Assembly (NCBI RefSeq): GCF_030864355.1
Contig: NC_083394.1
Location: 1,798,001 to 1,862,000 of the forward strand
DNA length: 64,000 nucleotides
Direction of reading: 5' to 3'
Source of the DNA: Cutaneotrichosporon cavernicola
Lineage: Eukaryota > Basidiomycota > Tremellomycetes > Trichosporonales > Trichosporonaceae
In this document: positions 22,124 to 33,375 of the stretch, piece by piece
Layout of the letters: each line of letters begins with the position of its first letter
Position numbering within the stretch: position 1 is the first letter of the stretch
Notes under the pieces: generated by a model
The model's database searches: none
The model's input: the letters and a program-made list of their open reading frames with translations, nothing else
What the model was told of the DNA's origin: nothing
Position numbers and translations under genes: made by a program

Positions 22124-22826
22124 TCATTCTTGCCTGTTGTCCTCCTTGGCCTGGTCCCACGCAAGGCACAACGCAACAATGACACTGAGATCGACGCCCC
22201 CAGCTACATTAACAGTATACGCCTCCCTGTTTTGGAGCACAAGGTCGCTCCTCCAGAGCGCGTAAGAGATCGTAGCGACGACAGCCCCAGAGCGCAGATC
22301 TTTGATCTTTGCGGCGTGCCCGCAGTCCACATCCGTCAATTGCAGGGTCAGGTCGCCGACCGTGCTTGGAATGGTCGCGATCAACTTGATGCCGCCTGTG
22401 GTCAGTCATGTCCATGTCCAAGGCGCGACCCACACCACTTGAACTTGCGCTTGATGCGGAAGAGCTCCCTGCCCTGCTCGTCTTCACAGCTGAAGCGGCG
22501 CTGGAAACTTGGCCAGTCGTACCGCATCTTGAAGAGAAGCACTGTTCCATCTGCGTCGTAGATCGCCTTGAAGGTGTTGAACCAGAACGCGTTGCCCTTG
22601 ATTGTTGCGACGGGTCTGCGGCGCCCGTCCATGACCACCGACGTTTCCTGCGAATCAGCTGGAATGACGAGGTGCGACACACTTCTATCATCATGATCTT
22701 CTTGCGAATCTCGAGGGTCGTCTGTTCGTCACGCACGTAACCCCTCACAACTTGGATGGGTGGCGATACGCTGTCGAGAAGCTGCAGAGGCTCCCAGTCC
22801 AGCGCGTCATCGTCGAAGAGGCACAT
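22124..22826 (-). CDS. LURP-one-related (tubby-like fold) protein, copy A
   Basis: Exons 22683-22826, 22434-22647 and 22124-22395 with introns of 35 and 38 nt give 209 aa. It belongs to the LOR/DUF567 family, a tubby C-terminal-like beta barrel around a central helix. Visible family features are AFWFNTFKAIYD, VLLFKMR and a final hydrophobic helix (VDLSVIVALCLAWDQAK). LOR proteins are known from plants (LURP1) and fungi; membrane-lipid or structural roles are suggested from the scramblase/tubby relation, but the molecular function is unknown. It is the first of three tandem paralogues with the same intron positions and phases; exon 2 is exactly 214 nt in each. Its stop converges on the BVMO gene 70 bp away. 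Confidence 0.88.
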
Positions 22827-23010
22827 GGTGGGTTGTTTGCTATGGAGGGCGGAGTTGTTATGATAAACACTCTGTTGGGCTCCAAGTACCCTGGAGTTGC
22901 TTGGCATTGACAATGACGACACCGAGATTATACCAAGCTCGTTTGATCGATTCCGAGACGGAGCTACAGCGAGTTACATACAGGATATTATCACGTCTTT
23001 AATTATCGCA

Positions 23011-23785
23011 TCAATGGCCGCCACCGGGGCTGGACGCGTGCCTATCGTCCTCCTTTGCTTGGTCCCACGCAAAGCACAACGCAGCAATGACGCTCAAGTC
23101 GACGCCCGCAGCAACATTAACAACGTACGCCTCCTTATTCTTGAGCACGAGGTCCTTCTTCCAGAACGAATGGGCCAACGTCGCGACGACGGCGCCCGAC
23201 CCAACCTCCCTGATCTCGGCCGAGAAGCCAAACCTCGCCTTGTCCGCCAGCTCGAGGGTTGTCTCCCCCTCCCCATCTGGGCTGGGTATGATGGCGTGTA
23301 GGATGACATGAACTTTGTGTGAGCTTTGTTAGACTCCATTGTGTGAGCTGTGTTACAGCCATACTCACGCCACTTGAACTTGCGTTGGATACGGAAGAGT
23401 TCGGTGCCCTGTTCATCCTCGCAGATGAAGAGACGCTGGAGGCTCGCTTTCTTGTTGCGCATCTTGAACAGCGGTATTGTTCCAGACCCGTCGTAGATGG
23501 TCTTGAAGTGGTTCATCCAGAACGCGGGTCCCTTTACTGTTACGACAGGCTTGCCGTCGCCGTCCATGACCACCGACGTTTCCTGTTGTTAGCGGGAATG
23601 GGGGGGGGGGGGACACGAAAGTAAGGGCCGAGACTCACATCGGTCACTGTCATAAACTTCTTGCTGATCTCGAGAGTCGTCTGTTCGTCGCGGACGTAAC
23701 CTCTCACAACTTGGATCGGTGGCGACACTTGGTCGAGGAGCTGCAGCCGTTCCCCATGGAACAAGTCGCGATTGGAGTCGCACAT
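23011..23785 (-). CDS. LURP-one-related (tubby-like fold) protein, copy B
   Basis: Exons 23639-23785, 23369-23582 and 23011-23312 with two 56-nt introns give 220 aa. The sequence is closest to copy C: both share FKMRNKKASLQRLFICEDE. The opening VRGYVRDEQTTLEI is common to copies A and B and nearly so in C. Both introns are longer than in the sister genes. The first contains a run of about 14 C (minus strand), and the second an internal duplication of its branch/acceptor region (TAACA-AGCTCACACAA twice). The C-terminal tail is Gly/Ser/His-rich (SSPGGGH). Function is unknown; tandem duplication is evident. Confidence 0.88.
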
Positions 23786-24046
23786 GGTGTTTACGAAATG
23801 TTGTGACGGATGGTGATGTCCATTGACATCAACCTACGCACTGGAATATGTGGACATCCCCGCCATCCAAGTCGTGCATAAGCTGTTGAGACACTACGGG
23901 GCGGTGGGGCTACGTGTCGATGTTGAGAATGAGAATGACGTCGAGGTCGGAATGTCAAAGTAACCGACGCAGCCGAGCTGGAGCTACATTACATTGCTGG
24001 GCTACAATCAACATGATACAAGTCAAGATCAAGGACAGTCATCTCG

Positions 24047-24773
24047 CTAGTCACCGCCGCCGCCCGAGCTGGCTGCCCTGTCGTCCTCCTTACACCGGTC
24101 CCACGTGAGGCACAGCGCAACAATGACGGCCAGGTCGACGCCTGCCGCGACGTTGGCAAAATACGCCTCCTTGTTCTTGAGCACCATGTCCTTCCTCCAA
24201 TAACTGTGCGCGACAGTTGCGACGAGCGCGCCAGAATGCACGTCGCGGATCTCGGCTGAGAAGCCGCGCTTGTTCCCCATCAGCTCGAGGGTCGGGGTGT
24301 CGCCAACTGTGCTGGGGATGGTCGCGTGCAACTTGATGTTCACTGGTGTCAGGTGGAGGGGGGAGGGATACTCACACAACTTCCATTTGCGCTGGATCCG
24401 AAACAGCTCGGTACCCCGTTCATCCTCGCAGATGAAGAGACGTTGGAGGCTCGCTTTCTTATTGCGCATCTTGAACAGCGGAACCGTCCCCGACGGATCG
24501 TAAACCGTCTTGAAGTGGTTGATCCAGAAAGCGGGTCCTCGGACCATGACCACTGGCACCCCGTCGCCATCGGTAATCACCGACGTTTCCTTGTTTCAGC
24601 CGTGTAATTGGGGAGGAGCAACACACCTCTTTCATTGTCATGATCTTCTTACTGATCTCGAGGGTAGTTTGCTCGTCGCGCACGTATCCTCGGACAGCCT
24701 CGTATGGCGGCGACACGGGGTCGAGAAGCTGCAATGCCTCGGCCTTGGGTGAGGAAGCGTTGAAGATGCCCAT
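24047..24773 (-). CDS. LURP-one-related (tubby-like fold) protein, copy C
   Basis: Exons 24627-24773, 24376-24589 and 24047-24342 with introns of 37 and 33 nt give 218 aa. It has the same gene architecture as copies A and B (exon 1 147 nt as in B, exon 2 214 nt in all). Core motifs are AFWINHFKTVYD and PLFKMRNKK, then the hydrophobic C-terminal helix VDLAVIVALCLTWD. The start MGIFNASSPKAE at 24773 is preceded by a G/T-rich tandem repeat in the leader. Copies B and C are more alike than either is to A, suggesting two duplication steps. Confidence 0.88.
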
Positions 24774-24784
24774 CGTGCGCTGCA

Positions 24785-24834
24785 AGTAGAGTGTAGGAGT
24801 GGGGAGTGGGGAGTAGAGTGTAGGAGTGGGGAGT
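24785..24834. repeat. Tandem repeat in LOR copy C leader, 27-bp period
   Basis: AGTAGAGTGTAGGAGTGGGG begins copies at 24785 and 24812; each match is 23 bp long. Confidence 0.9.
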
Positions 24835-25020
24835 AGTAGTGAGGAGATTGAGATGGTGGGTGATGCGGAACTGGTCGGAGAGGTGGCGTTAATGAACAAG
24901 TGTTGCACGTGTCAAGATTGCACGTGTTGAACAAGCTACTAGTTTAAGAAGCCCAGATGCTGTGTAAGGCTGACATGTCTAGAAACGCTCAGCACAGCAC
25001 AAAGGGCCAAAGCTCTGATA

Positions 25021-25060
25021 ACGAGCAGAGCCGAGCAGAGTCGAGCAGAGTCGAGCAGAG
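25021..25060. repeat. 10-bp tandem repeat, four copies
   Basis: The unit YCGAGCAGAG (first base variable) repeats four times head-to-tail. Confidence 0.9.
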
Positions 25061-25269
25061 CAGGCCATGACGTCGGCCAAGAACGGCTATCTAACCGACA
25101 CAACCGAGCGGTCCTCGAGACTCGATTGCTATGCACCTACACCTACGCTGTTGTTCGAGCCAGCCATGGGCGTCTGCACGGCGCGCAGCGTGCCCGAGGC
25201 AGTGAACAGGCCCACTAACCAAGCCCTCCATCGTCCACACATTCAACACCCTTGCATTGATTGCATTAC

Positions 25270-26560
25270 CTATCCATACCACGGCACCTCGACACCGGCA
25301 ATCATCTCCACCACCACCTCCCCATCCCCCCACTGTCGCTTATACGTCTCGCTCTTGCCAACCCTAGCAATCCGAGCTTGGGAATAGACCTTGCTCGACA
25401 GTCCCTTGCCATCCTCGAACGTTTTCAGTACGCCCGCCTGCTGTAGCACACGACTCTCCATAAGGGTGTTGGGTCGTTGGTCGTCATTCGGCACGGAAAA
25501 ATACAACACGCCACACCGCGTGTGTCCCCGCTGGTCATTGGGAGGCGCAGCAACTCGGTGGTTGGCAGCCTTGAAGTATCCGCCCGTATACCACTCCATC
25601 ATGACCCCGCAATTCACCACAATGCCCCCTGGAGTATGCCGAACAAACCGCCATACCCCGTCATCAGAGCGGACCTGTAACGACGCCATGGGCTGCGAGA
25701 AGACAAACGTACACGTCCCAAAGTCTTGGTGACCCTTGAGCCATACGCCTTTGGTTTTCGCCTCATCTTCACGGCTATGCGCATCATAGTATGCCATATC
25801 TGCGTCAGTGCCGTATCAGCTCAAGACATACATCGGAACCACGACTCGTCGTGTTTCTCAAACTTGTGTTTCTCGGTAAATGTGTCGATCGGTAACTCGA
25901 GAGCTAGGGCGAACACTATGTCAGCTTTACTGTACTTTACAAAACTCACAACGTAGGAGATTGAACAGTACGTGGTTGTGTACCCGGTCTGTAAACTCCT
26001 TGACTTGATCAAGGAACGGCAACATTGCAGTGGGAAATTCCTGCTTCATATCCCTCGACCAGTTGAACTGCTCGATTTGGTCCTTGACCCCATCCCCGAA
26101 CTCGTAGTACTGTCGTGGTTTGAAGCCCTTGTAACACCCGTCCTCTTGCATGCGTGCGCGTAGTTTCTTCTTCTCCTCCAGTGGCGTGCGTTCAAGGACG
26201 GTCTGGGGTCAGCTTGTCCTTTGTCCTGTGTCGACTCGGCTTGTTGTTTGTCAACTCGGCTGTCCTCCGTCGACTCACATAGGCGATATCGACCTGCCGC
26301 GAAATCTCGGCTTCACTTATGCCCATCCCGACGAGGGTGAAGAAGCCGTCGCCGTGCATCGCCTTGCGCACCTGTTCCGCCAGTAAGCGCTGGGCGGCCT
26401 CGCCGTCGTAGAATGACGAGACATCGATCGTCGCCAGGTCGGCGTACGGCAGGTCGGCCGAGGACGGGTGGACCGGCTCAAAGTGCAGCAGCTCAGTCGT
26501 GGAGTGCACCGGCTCAAAGTGCAGCAGCTCGCTCGTGGAGTGGTCTTGTGGGCTGGCCAT
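25270..26560 (-). CDS. 2-oxoglutarate/Fe(II)-dependent oxygenase (isopenicillin-N-synthase-like)
   Basis: Exons 26279-26560, 25950-26202, 25832-25915 and 25270-25799 with introns of 76, 34 and 32 nt give 382 aa. The N-terminal DIOX_N-type part contains DGFFTLVGMGI; the C-terminal double-stranded beta helix carries the iron ligands His230-x-Asp232 (GHQDFG) and His287 (ANHRV), with an Arg at 297 or 301 plus Ser308 for the 2-oxoglutarate carboxylate. Such enzymes hydroxylate or desaturate small molecules; substrate is not predictable. The N-terminus contains a 12-residue tandem duplication (HSTxELLHFEPV twice), encoded by a 36-bp repeat. Confidence 0.9.
26472..26543. repeat. 36-bp in-frame tandem duplication in the oxygenase N-terminus
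   Basis: Two copies (26472-26507, 26508-26543) encode HSTSELLHFEPV and HSTTELLHFEPV. They differ at a few bases, so the duplication is not brand new. Confidence 0.95.
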
Positions 26561-27104
26561 TGTGGTGTGGGTGACAAGGTTAGAGAGGGTTGGTATATAA
26601 GCCTGGTCTGGAGTTGCCGGGGTTGGCCGAGATTGTCGCCTTGGGTGGGAGTGGGCTATTGGGCTGTTTGGCCGCGGCCAAGAGCGGCCAACCATGGCGT
26701 GTGATGGGCATCAAATTGCATCGCCGAGCAGACCACAAACTCACTCTTCTTCCGTTGGCCGCTGGGCACAATACGGCTCACTCGAGTCGTATGTTTGCAC
26801 TGGCGACAAGTACGTTGAGTCATGAGGTGCTAGTCTCAGGCCCATGGTCCCAATGGCAAGCAACGCACAATCAGCCGTCTCAGTTATTTTGGGACGGCAA
26901 GACGCGTCCCTGTACGCCACGTCGGGCGTCCCAGGGTATCCCGTCAACGTTCCACGGCACAAGTAACACAATGTGCATGCTAGGGTCTACTGTCCAGAAC
27001 AAGTCGATGACTGCGTGGATTTGGAAAGTCGGAAGAGGGGGCTCATTAGAGCATGAAGAGGACGGACGCGGCTCATTAGAGCATGAACAGGACGGACGCA
27101 GCTC
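26561..27104. other. Intergenic region with 3' repeats
   Basis: It contains the oxygenase promoter (a TATATAA at 26594-26600) and the 3' UTR side of the GPI-protein gene, including two copies of the 30-bp repeat. No gene is supported. Confidence 0.5.
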
Positions 27105-27129
27105 TTAGAGCATGAACAGGACGGACGCG
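27041..27129. repeat. 30-bp tandem repeat, three copies, overlapping a stop codon
   Basis: Units at 27041-27070, 27071-27100 and 27101-27129 share GAGCATGAACAGGACGGACG with minor changes. The third unit contains the TAA (27105-27107) and last codons of the minus-strand GPI-protein gene; the other two are copies in its 3' UTR. Confidence 0.95.
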
Positions 27130-28399
27130 GCAAGGCCAAGAATGGCGGCGGCGGCAACGGGCGACGCGCGCGACGCCGACGAGCTGGGCTTGCTGGTCGA
27201 CGCGGCGGCCGCTCCGCTGCCGCTACCACTGCCGCTGACGGGAGCCGCCTTACCGGTAGTCGAACCTGGACCGGCCGAGAACGAGACGGACGCGGTAGCC
27301 GACGCTGAAGCCGTGCTCTGGTATCCGAGGAGCGAGAGGGGGAAGAGGTCGGACGACTGGTGCGTCACGCAGTTGGACGACGCGGGGATACGGGGCGTCC
27401 ATGGCGGCGGAGTTGCCACGACGCTAGGCTGGCTCCACGTCAGAGCTAACGTCAGCTCCATCACAACTTTAACCCACTCTGTCCGTTCTCAACATAGGTG
27501 CCAACCTCGTCCTGCAGCTCTCCGTCGCAGGAAATAAACTGGCCAGGCAGAGCAGCATAGTCGGCAGGCATGTTGTACTCGCACCCAATGAGGTCGTAGA
27601 TGTTCTGGCAGTAGTTCTTGTCCGTCGAGTAAGAGGGGTCACAGAGCTTGAGGCAGAACACCCCCGAGCCGAGGAAATGGTTCCAGCTCTGGGTTTGCGT
27701 GTATGTCCCATTCGTCGACGTAAACCCGTTCGAGTAGAACAGACCGCCCAGAGGGTTACCCAGGAGATCCGCCCCGTGCGGGTCCAGTTCGCCACCAGTG
27801 TCGGCCGAGTTGAGGCCGACACTCGTCTGGTCGAACACGCCGACCAGCTGGATGTAGCCTGGGGTACGCATGAATTGGAGGCCCTTGAATGTGCCGGGGG
27901 GGAAGATGCGTCCTCCGTGGCCTGTGCGCGAGCACTGTATCAGCAAGGACAAAGAAGGGGACGTACGAAAGAAACGACCTCGGCTTCGACGTCGCCGATG
28001 GTCTGATTGGTGCCTGGAGCTCCCCAGAAGCAAAAGTCTTCGATCGAGTTGAAGACGGCCGTCTGGCACAGGGCGTTGGGTCCCTCGGTCGTGCTGTTGC
28101 ATCGGTTGTCTAACATTAGCGGGGAAAAGCACGAGGCTCACAGCCAGTCTGAGGTCCACGGAGGACGGGGTAGGGGTTGACCTGCTCTGGCAGGGCGTCG
28201 TATGGGTACATGTAGCTGCCATTAGTGCTGGTGCGAGCTGGACTCACTCGGTGAGCGGGAGCGGCGACGTGGTCTCGTATGTGGCTGCCGCAGCAGACTG
28301 CCGGGCCTCGATGGCGACGGGAGCCGGGGTGATGACGGGAGCTGCGGGCTCGGCATTGACGCCGGTTGCCGCTGCCAGAACGAGAGCGGAGAGGAGCAT
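27105..28399 (-). CDS. Secreted GPI-anchored macrophage-activating-glycoprotein-like protein
   Basis: Five exons (28248-28399, 28142-28215, 27967-28109, 27478-27934, 27105-27445) give 388 aa; all four introns are exactly 32 nt. A signal peptide (MLLSALVLAAATGVNA) is followed by a Cys-rich domain with DPHGADLLGNPLGGLFYSNG, CLKLCDP and IYDLIGCEYNMP. These match my memory of the basidiomycete family often annotated as macrophage-activating glycoprotein. A Ser/Gly/Ala-rich linker and a terminal hydrophobic tail (AAAAILGLAASVLFML) form a GPI-anchor signal. The product should sit at the plasma membrane or cell wall; its biochemical role is unknown. Confidence 0.9.
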
Positions 28400-28799
28400 G
28401 TTGTTTACGATGGAAAGTGAAGTGAAAGAGAGTGAGAGACGAGTGAGCTGTAAATCAAGAGTACGCGAATGCCTTTGAGGGCAGGGCTGTGCTGTGCTGT
28501 AGTGTGATGGATGCATCCCTCGACTGCGTCATGTCAACTGCAGACAGCCATCGCAAAAGAAGTCATTTCGGGCCTCGAGTGCTATTCCTGGATCATGCGC
28601 AGCCAAAAAGTCACGCTCTGGACCGTGCTGTAGAATATTCAGCCATCACCTTCGCTTTGCATCCCCTGCGGCCCACGACTTTGAGGGCCCGTCAAAGCAT
28701 CGCACAGCCTTCCAGGTGCATTGCCTGTTCTACATTTAGCCCGGGACGCGACCGTGAGGCGGTGGATCGAGCTAATCCGGGAGCAGGCCCGTTTAGCAT
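28400..28799. other. Intergenic region (400 bp)
   Basis: Promoter of the GPI-protein gene and 3' side of the next regulator gene. No gene or repeat is seen. Confidence 0.5.
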
Positions 28800-31068
28800 C
28801 TAGCGAAGCTCATTAACATCCGTGCTATCCAACGCACCCAACAGCATCGCAGAATCCAGCCACGACAGGTCAGCATCCAGCCAATCCGCCTTGCCCGACA
28901 CCCCAAACGATTCAAGGAGCTTGTCAGCCAACGTTCCAGCCTCATCGGTGCCTGTTATCAGCCAATTTCAACCGTCCCACAGCTCACCGACGTTGATACC
29001 CAGCACGTCCGCTACCGAGCGGTACGTCTCGCCCAGCGCGGGCAGATCCCGACTCCCGATAGCGAGCACGACCGCAATTCGACGAAGCGCAGATTCAGCT
29101 ATGTCCCACTGCGTCTGTGCGTAGGTGGCCCCCAGATTCTCGACAAGCGCGACAGTGCACGCTAGCGCGCCATCCGTGTGGGCGAGTGCAAGGCGGACGA
29201 GGAGGCTGACGGCATTCGAAATGTGGTGCGACGAGTCTGCGTCAGCTGCAATGCCAAACGATCAGCTCACATGGCATCCAGAACATGGCGCGGTCAGACT
29301 CTGTGAGGGCCACGACGAGGGCCGCGAGACGTCCACACGCGGCTAGGGCGTTTGCGCGAGCGAGAGACACGTGTACGCCAGTCGGTGCAAGGGCTTCGAT
29401 GATCGTACGGTGCACGACGACGTACAGCCCGCAGAGTGACAGCTGGAGCGAACCTAGTGTGAGCTCGAGAAACTGTGTCCAACCTCACGGACGCCGGTGG
29501 GCGCATCGCGGGTTGTGGAGTGTAAGGACACGGGGAGAGCAGCCTCGAATGCCTCGAGGTCCGCGAGGATGCATTCGAGGCTCGCGAGGCGAGTGAGCTC
29601 CCCCGGCGGTGAGGTAATAGCATGTACGCTAAAGAAGCGCTCGAGGAGCTTGCTGATGTCAGCTTGGGCAACAGAGGACGCACTCGACAATGAGCGTCAG
29701 GCGGCACGTGGCGAGGAAGGAGGCAGACGACGCATCGTCGTCGACTGAAGGAAGGGGCACGTTATAGTTGCTCCTGTAGAGGCTGGGTCAGCTTGTTAAG
29801 GCTCCTAAAATCTCACTTGGACGGGCGACCGTACAGCAGTGCAGGCCATTTGTCATGGATGAAGAGCGTCCACCAGATACGCGTGCGCACGCAGACTTCC
29901 CATGCTGGGAGCGCCCACGCGCTTGCGTCCATGTGTAGCCCGAGGAGATGTGCGCACCCGACCGCCTGGTGTCAGCTGTCACATGGCGGGAGAGCAGCTC
30001 ACCCGCGCTAAGCCGATCTCGCGTTGGCCAACATTTTCGCTTGGCCGCGAGGTGAGAATAAGTAGGGCTAGTTGGAGCGTACGCAGTCGCGGCTGGCGGT
30101 ACTCGTCCTCGAGGGCCAGGAGGGCCTGCTGCCATAGTGCGCGATGCAGTGGCCGTATCTCGGGAATGTAGCTCGTGCAGTGCGCGACGATGCCAGCGGC
30201 GAGGGCAGGCGCTCGGCCGCTGTCAAATACGGCCGAGAGGCGTTGGGGATGTACAAACGGGAGGGAGGGAAGTGTGAGCGTGGTGAACCTAGAGGGCGCG
30301 CAGGGTGAGCGGAGTGAATCTGGTCAGTCTGACTGGAGGCTCACTGATGGAGTGCGCGCACTGGTATATCAGGCCCGATGGGGGCGCAGAGGCGGCGTAC
30401 CTCATCCAGGGCGGCTGAGGAGCTACTCGGTCCTCGGCCGTAGAGCAGAGAGGGGTGTTTGATAAAGTACGCGGGGCGGTTGGGGTCAGATGAGACTTGT
30501 CGAAACGCCAGTGTTGCCTGTCGGCTGAAAGTTGGTGCGGCGCGTGTATCCGGAACAAGGCCGAAGAAGCCGAGTCCAACAAAGTGCGTCTCCTCGTCCT
30601 CGGCAGCGTCGTCGTCGAGCGGTACGCTGTCGCCGGGGTGGCGATGGGCGGGGGAGAAGGCGTTGTCGGCGTGCAGGTGGGGACCGGTGTCATTGAGGAG
30701 AGGTTCCGAGGGGGCGCTCTCGTGAGGTTCGGAGGCCGATGGCTGCTGAGATCTCGGAGGTTCGGGAGCCGATGGCTGCTGAGATCTCGGCTCCACCCAT
30801 GCGTCCACGCCAACAGACGAGGAGGCTTCCCTCTGACTGGACCCCTCCGCTCTCTTGCGCTTACGTGTTGTGGGGCCTATGAGGAAGGTACACTCGTTGC
30901 CGCGCGCGCGGCAGCTTACACATGGCTCGCCTCGCACGGGAATCATGCACATGTGTTTATGTCGGCGGCCTGGGTCAGGCTGGTGCGCAATGGCAGCTCA
31001 CAGGCATCGCACGGCCGGTCTAGGCGAGAACGCGGAGGCCGGCCAGTTGTAGTGGATGGTTGAGGCAT
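28800..31068 (-). CDS. Zn2Cys6 transcription factor with fungal_trans-type domain
   Basis: Nine exons (31002-31068, 30345-30969, 30003-30288, 29817-29965, 29684-29773, 29489-29652, 29271-29453, 28988-29236, 28800-28951) and introns of 32, 56, 37, 43, 31, 35, 34 and 36 nt give 654 aa. The zinc cluster spans exons 1-2: Cys20, 23, 30, 39, 42 and 49 (C-x2-C-x6-C-x8-C-x2-C-x6-C), followed by RKRKR. A low-complexity Ser/Pro/Glu linker has a duplicated RSQQPSA segment. The central region reads as a fungal-specific regulatory domain (AVGCAHLLGLHMDASAW then RTRIWWTLFIHDKW). Target genes are unknown; the Cps1 and GPI-protein genes flank it. Confidence 0.92.
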
Positions 31069-31163
31069 GGTTGAGAGAGTGAGAGAGAGACAGTGCAGTA
31101 ACCGAGATAGGCCAATTCAGGGAGTCCACGGCCACCAAATTCATCTTAACCTATAAACCACAG

Positions 31164-32979
31164 CTACTCACCCCGCCACCCCTGGCTGTTCTGCAGCAAC
31201 TTGTAAAAGAAGCGCACCATGCTCAGATGCGCGTCGATATGGATCCGCTCATCGACCGTATGGTAATTGAGCATGTGTGCCATACTGGCCGGTGCGAAGC
31301 GGTAGATGTTCTTCGACAGGTCCCAGTAAAACTGTGTATCGGTAAACGCCGTCATGGCTGACGGGACGACAACAGCGCCGGGGAAGACGTGCTTGATCGT
31401 CCCGCCGACGAGGTCAAATGCCGCCCCAGTATCGGGCGTGAGTGGGGCTGGCTCAAGCACGAGCCCGTCCGTGTGGAGGCGGATCACGTTATCACGGACG
31501 TGGGCGTGCGAGCCCTGGTAGTCAAAGGTCATGTTTGAGGCGGCTGCAATGGGCGCAATAGCCGACGCGAGGCGGTCCATCACTACTTGCGACGTCTCGA
31601 AGAATCCCGTTCTAAAGTCAGATCGACAAAACAGAGATTGCTCACCGATAGTTGGCCAAAGCCGTCGTGTATTCCGGTAACGCGTTGTACTTGTTTCCCC
31701 CGTTTACTATTGTGATCGCCTGGGTTGTGCGCAGGAACAGTTCCTTGGCCCCATCACTGGCCAGTTCGTCGGCAAGAGCCGGCCAGCACTCGGGACAACG
31801 GACTTTCTGCTTCAGGTCGTCGTCGACGCTCCCATGTACAGCCGCACACTCGAGGTATCCGAGCAGCGTGTTATCCGCCTCGAGCTTGAGCGGACCGCGG
31901 GTTTCTTCCATGGCGACAAAGATCTGACCCATGATACCAATACCTGTATGCAGGGGTGGACGCGACGAGTGTCCTCCTGGCGCCATGACGGTCAGCCGGG
32001 CATTAAAGCACCCCTTCTCAGCCAGGCCGACCCGCGCAAACAGTTGTCCAAAGTCCTTGTCGACGCCAGTGAAGCCCTCGTCGAACACTAACGCTGCGCC
32101 ATCGCGCCCATAGCGCTGTAAGAGGTGCTGAGCCAGGTGTCCAGCCCCACGTGGACCCCGGATCTCCTCGTCAAAACCGAACGAATACAGGATCGTTCTT
32201 GGGTCAGCTCCCTCAATGAAAGACTTACCGCTCAGGTTGGAACCCCTCCGACATAAGCTTCTCTGCACTTGACATGAGCGCAACCAGAGTGCTCTTCATA
32301 TCCGTCGTGCCGCGGCCCCAAACCCAACCGTTGTTGTCCATATACGCGTCGAAGGGAGGATGAGTCCAGAACTTCCAAGTAACCTCATTGACGGGCACGA
32401 CGTCCTGGTGCGCCATCAGGATCTGGGTTAGCGCACTCTCTCTCTCTTCTCTGAGCTTACCATTGGCTTAAGTGATTCATCCGTGCCCTCCCACGTGAAG
32501 AGCAGGCCGTGAGTGTTGACCCGCTCAAATTTGGTCGCCTTGTGGAACAGGGGGAACGTGGTGCGGAGGTACTCCTCAAACTCGTAGAAGACATCAAAGA
32601 CAGGATCGGACGCGTTCATCGGCATATCGTCAAACGACTCGGTGCGCTGATGTGAGCTTCATCCTCGGGTCGGGTTACCCACAATGCGGATGGCGGCGGC
32701 CAGGCGCTCGTACGCCTGTTGCTTGTCGGCGGCGCTAGTGAGGATCCATTCACCGCCCACATTGCGTACGTCGGGTTGTACGGGACAGCGTACAGGCGAT
32801 ACCTGGGTGTGCGTGCTATGGTGAGAGTGCTTACACTCGGGCTTGCCAAGCTGGGTACCGGCCAGGGAGCTCTTTAAGACTGGCGTCGGCTGCCCGCTCA
32901 GCACCGACGCGACGTATAACGCAACTGCGAGGCCGATGCCCCCGACGATCATCAGGTGCGTCCTGGGAATACCGGACAT
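31164..32979 (-). CDS. CPS1: Vacuolar carboxypeptidase S-like M20 metallopeptidase
   Basis: Exons 32683-32979, 32461-32646, 32229-32422, 31646-32197 and 31164-31611 with introns of 36, 38, 31 and 34 nt give 558 aa, near the normal length for Cps1. An N-terminal signal anchor (MIVGGIGLAVALYVASVL) suggests a type II vacuolar membrane protein. The di-zinc site of the M20 family is visible: His166 (MAHQDVVP), Asp202 (GRGTTDMKS) and the Glu236-Glu237 pair (FDEEIRG). A late His-rich VDERIHIDAHL near the C-terminus fits the last ligand region. It releases C-terminal amino acids from peptides during vacuolar nitrogen recycling. An open segment near residue 50 (CKHSHHSTHTQ) looks intron-like but is in frame, so I read through it. 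Confidence 0.93.
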
Positions 32980-33375
32980 GATGGGTAGTGCTGAAGAGAG
33001 TGTTGGCTGTCGAACCGTCGTCGCATAAGGGCGAGTGGGCAGGTGGAGGTGGAGGTGGAGGTTCAGGTGGAGTGGATGTTCGGTACAATCGGTTTCTTAC
33101 GGCTTGCTCCGAGGAGAGACGTTCTTGACACCAGCGCGCGTCATCAACCGCCATTTGTGGATCAAGCAAGCTGCTAGTCGAACTTGCGTATCTCGTATAT
33201 CATCGAATGGGCCGCTTAACCACACTGACCTATCAAGTCGGACGAGAGATTATTGCACGCGACCGAGAAGAATCGGCACCATTGGCACGTTTTGGACCGT
33301 ACACAATGTCGTTGAGCTATGAATACAGGTATGTAAATCTACGACTTCATTGGCGTTGAGGCCATGTAGCAATGT
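32980..33375. other. Intergenic region (396 bp)
   Basis: Promoter of the CPS1-like gene; contains a GGTGGA repeat at about 33043-33072. No gene is supported. Confidence 0.5.

Larger units (their letters stand above)
24774..25269. other. Intergenic region between LOR cluster and oxygenase gene
   Basis: It holds the leader/promoter of LOR copy C and the 3' side of the oxygenase gene. Two tandem repeats are present (24785-24834 and 25021-25060). No gene is supported. Confidence 0.55.
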
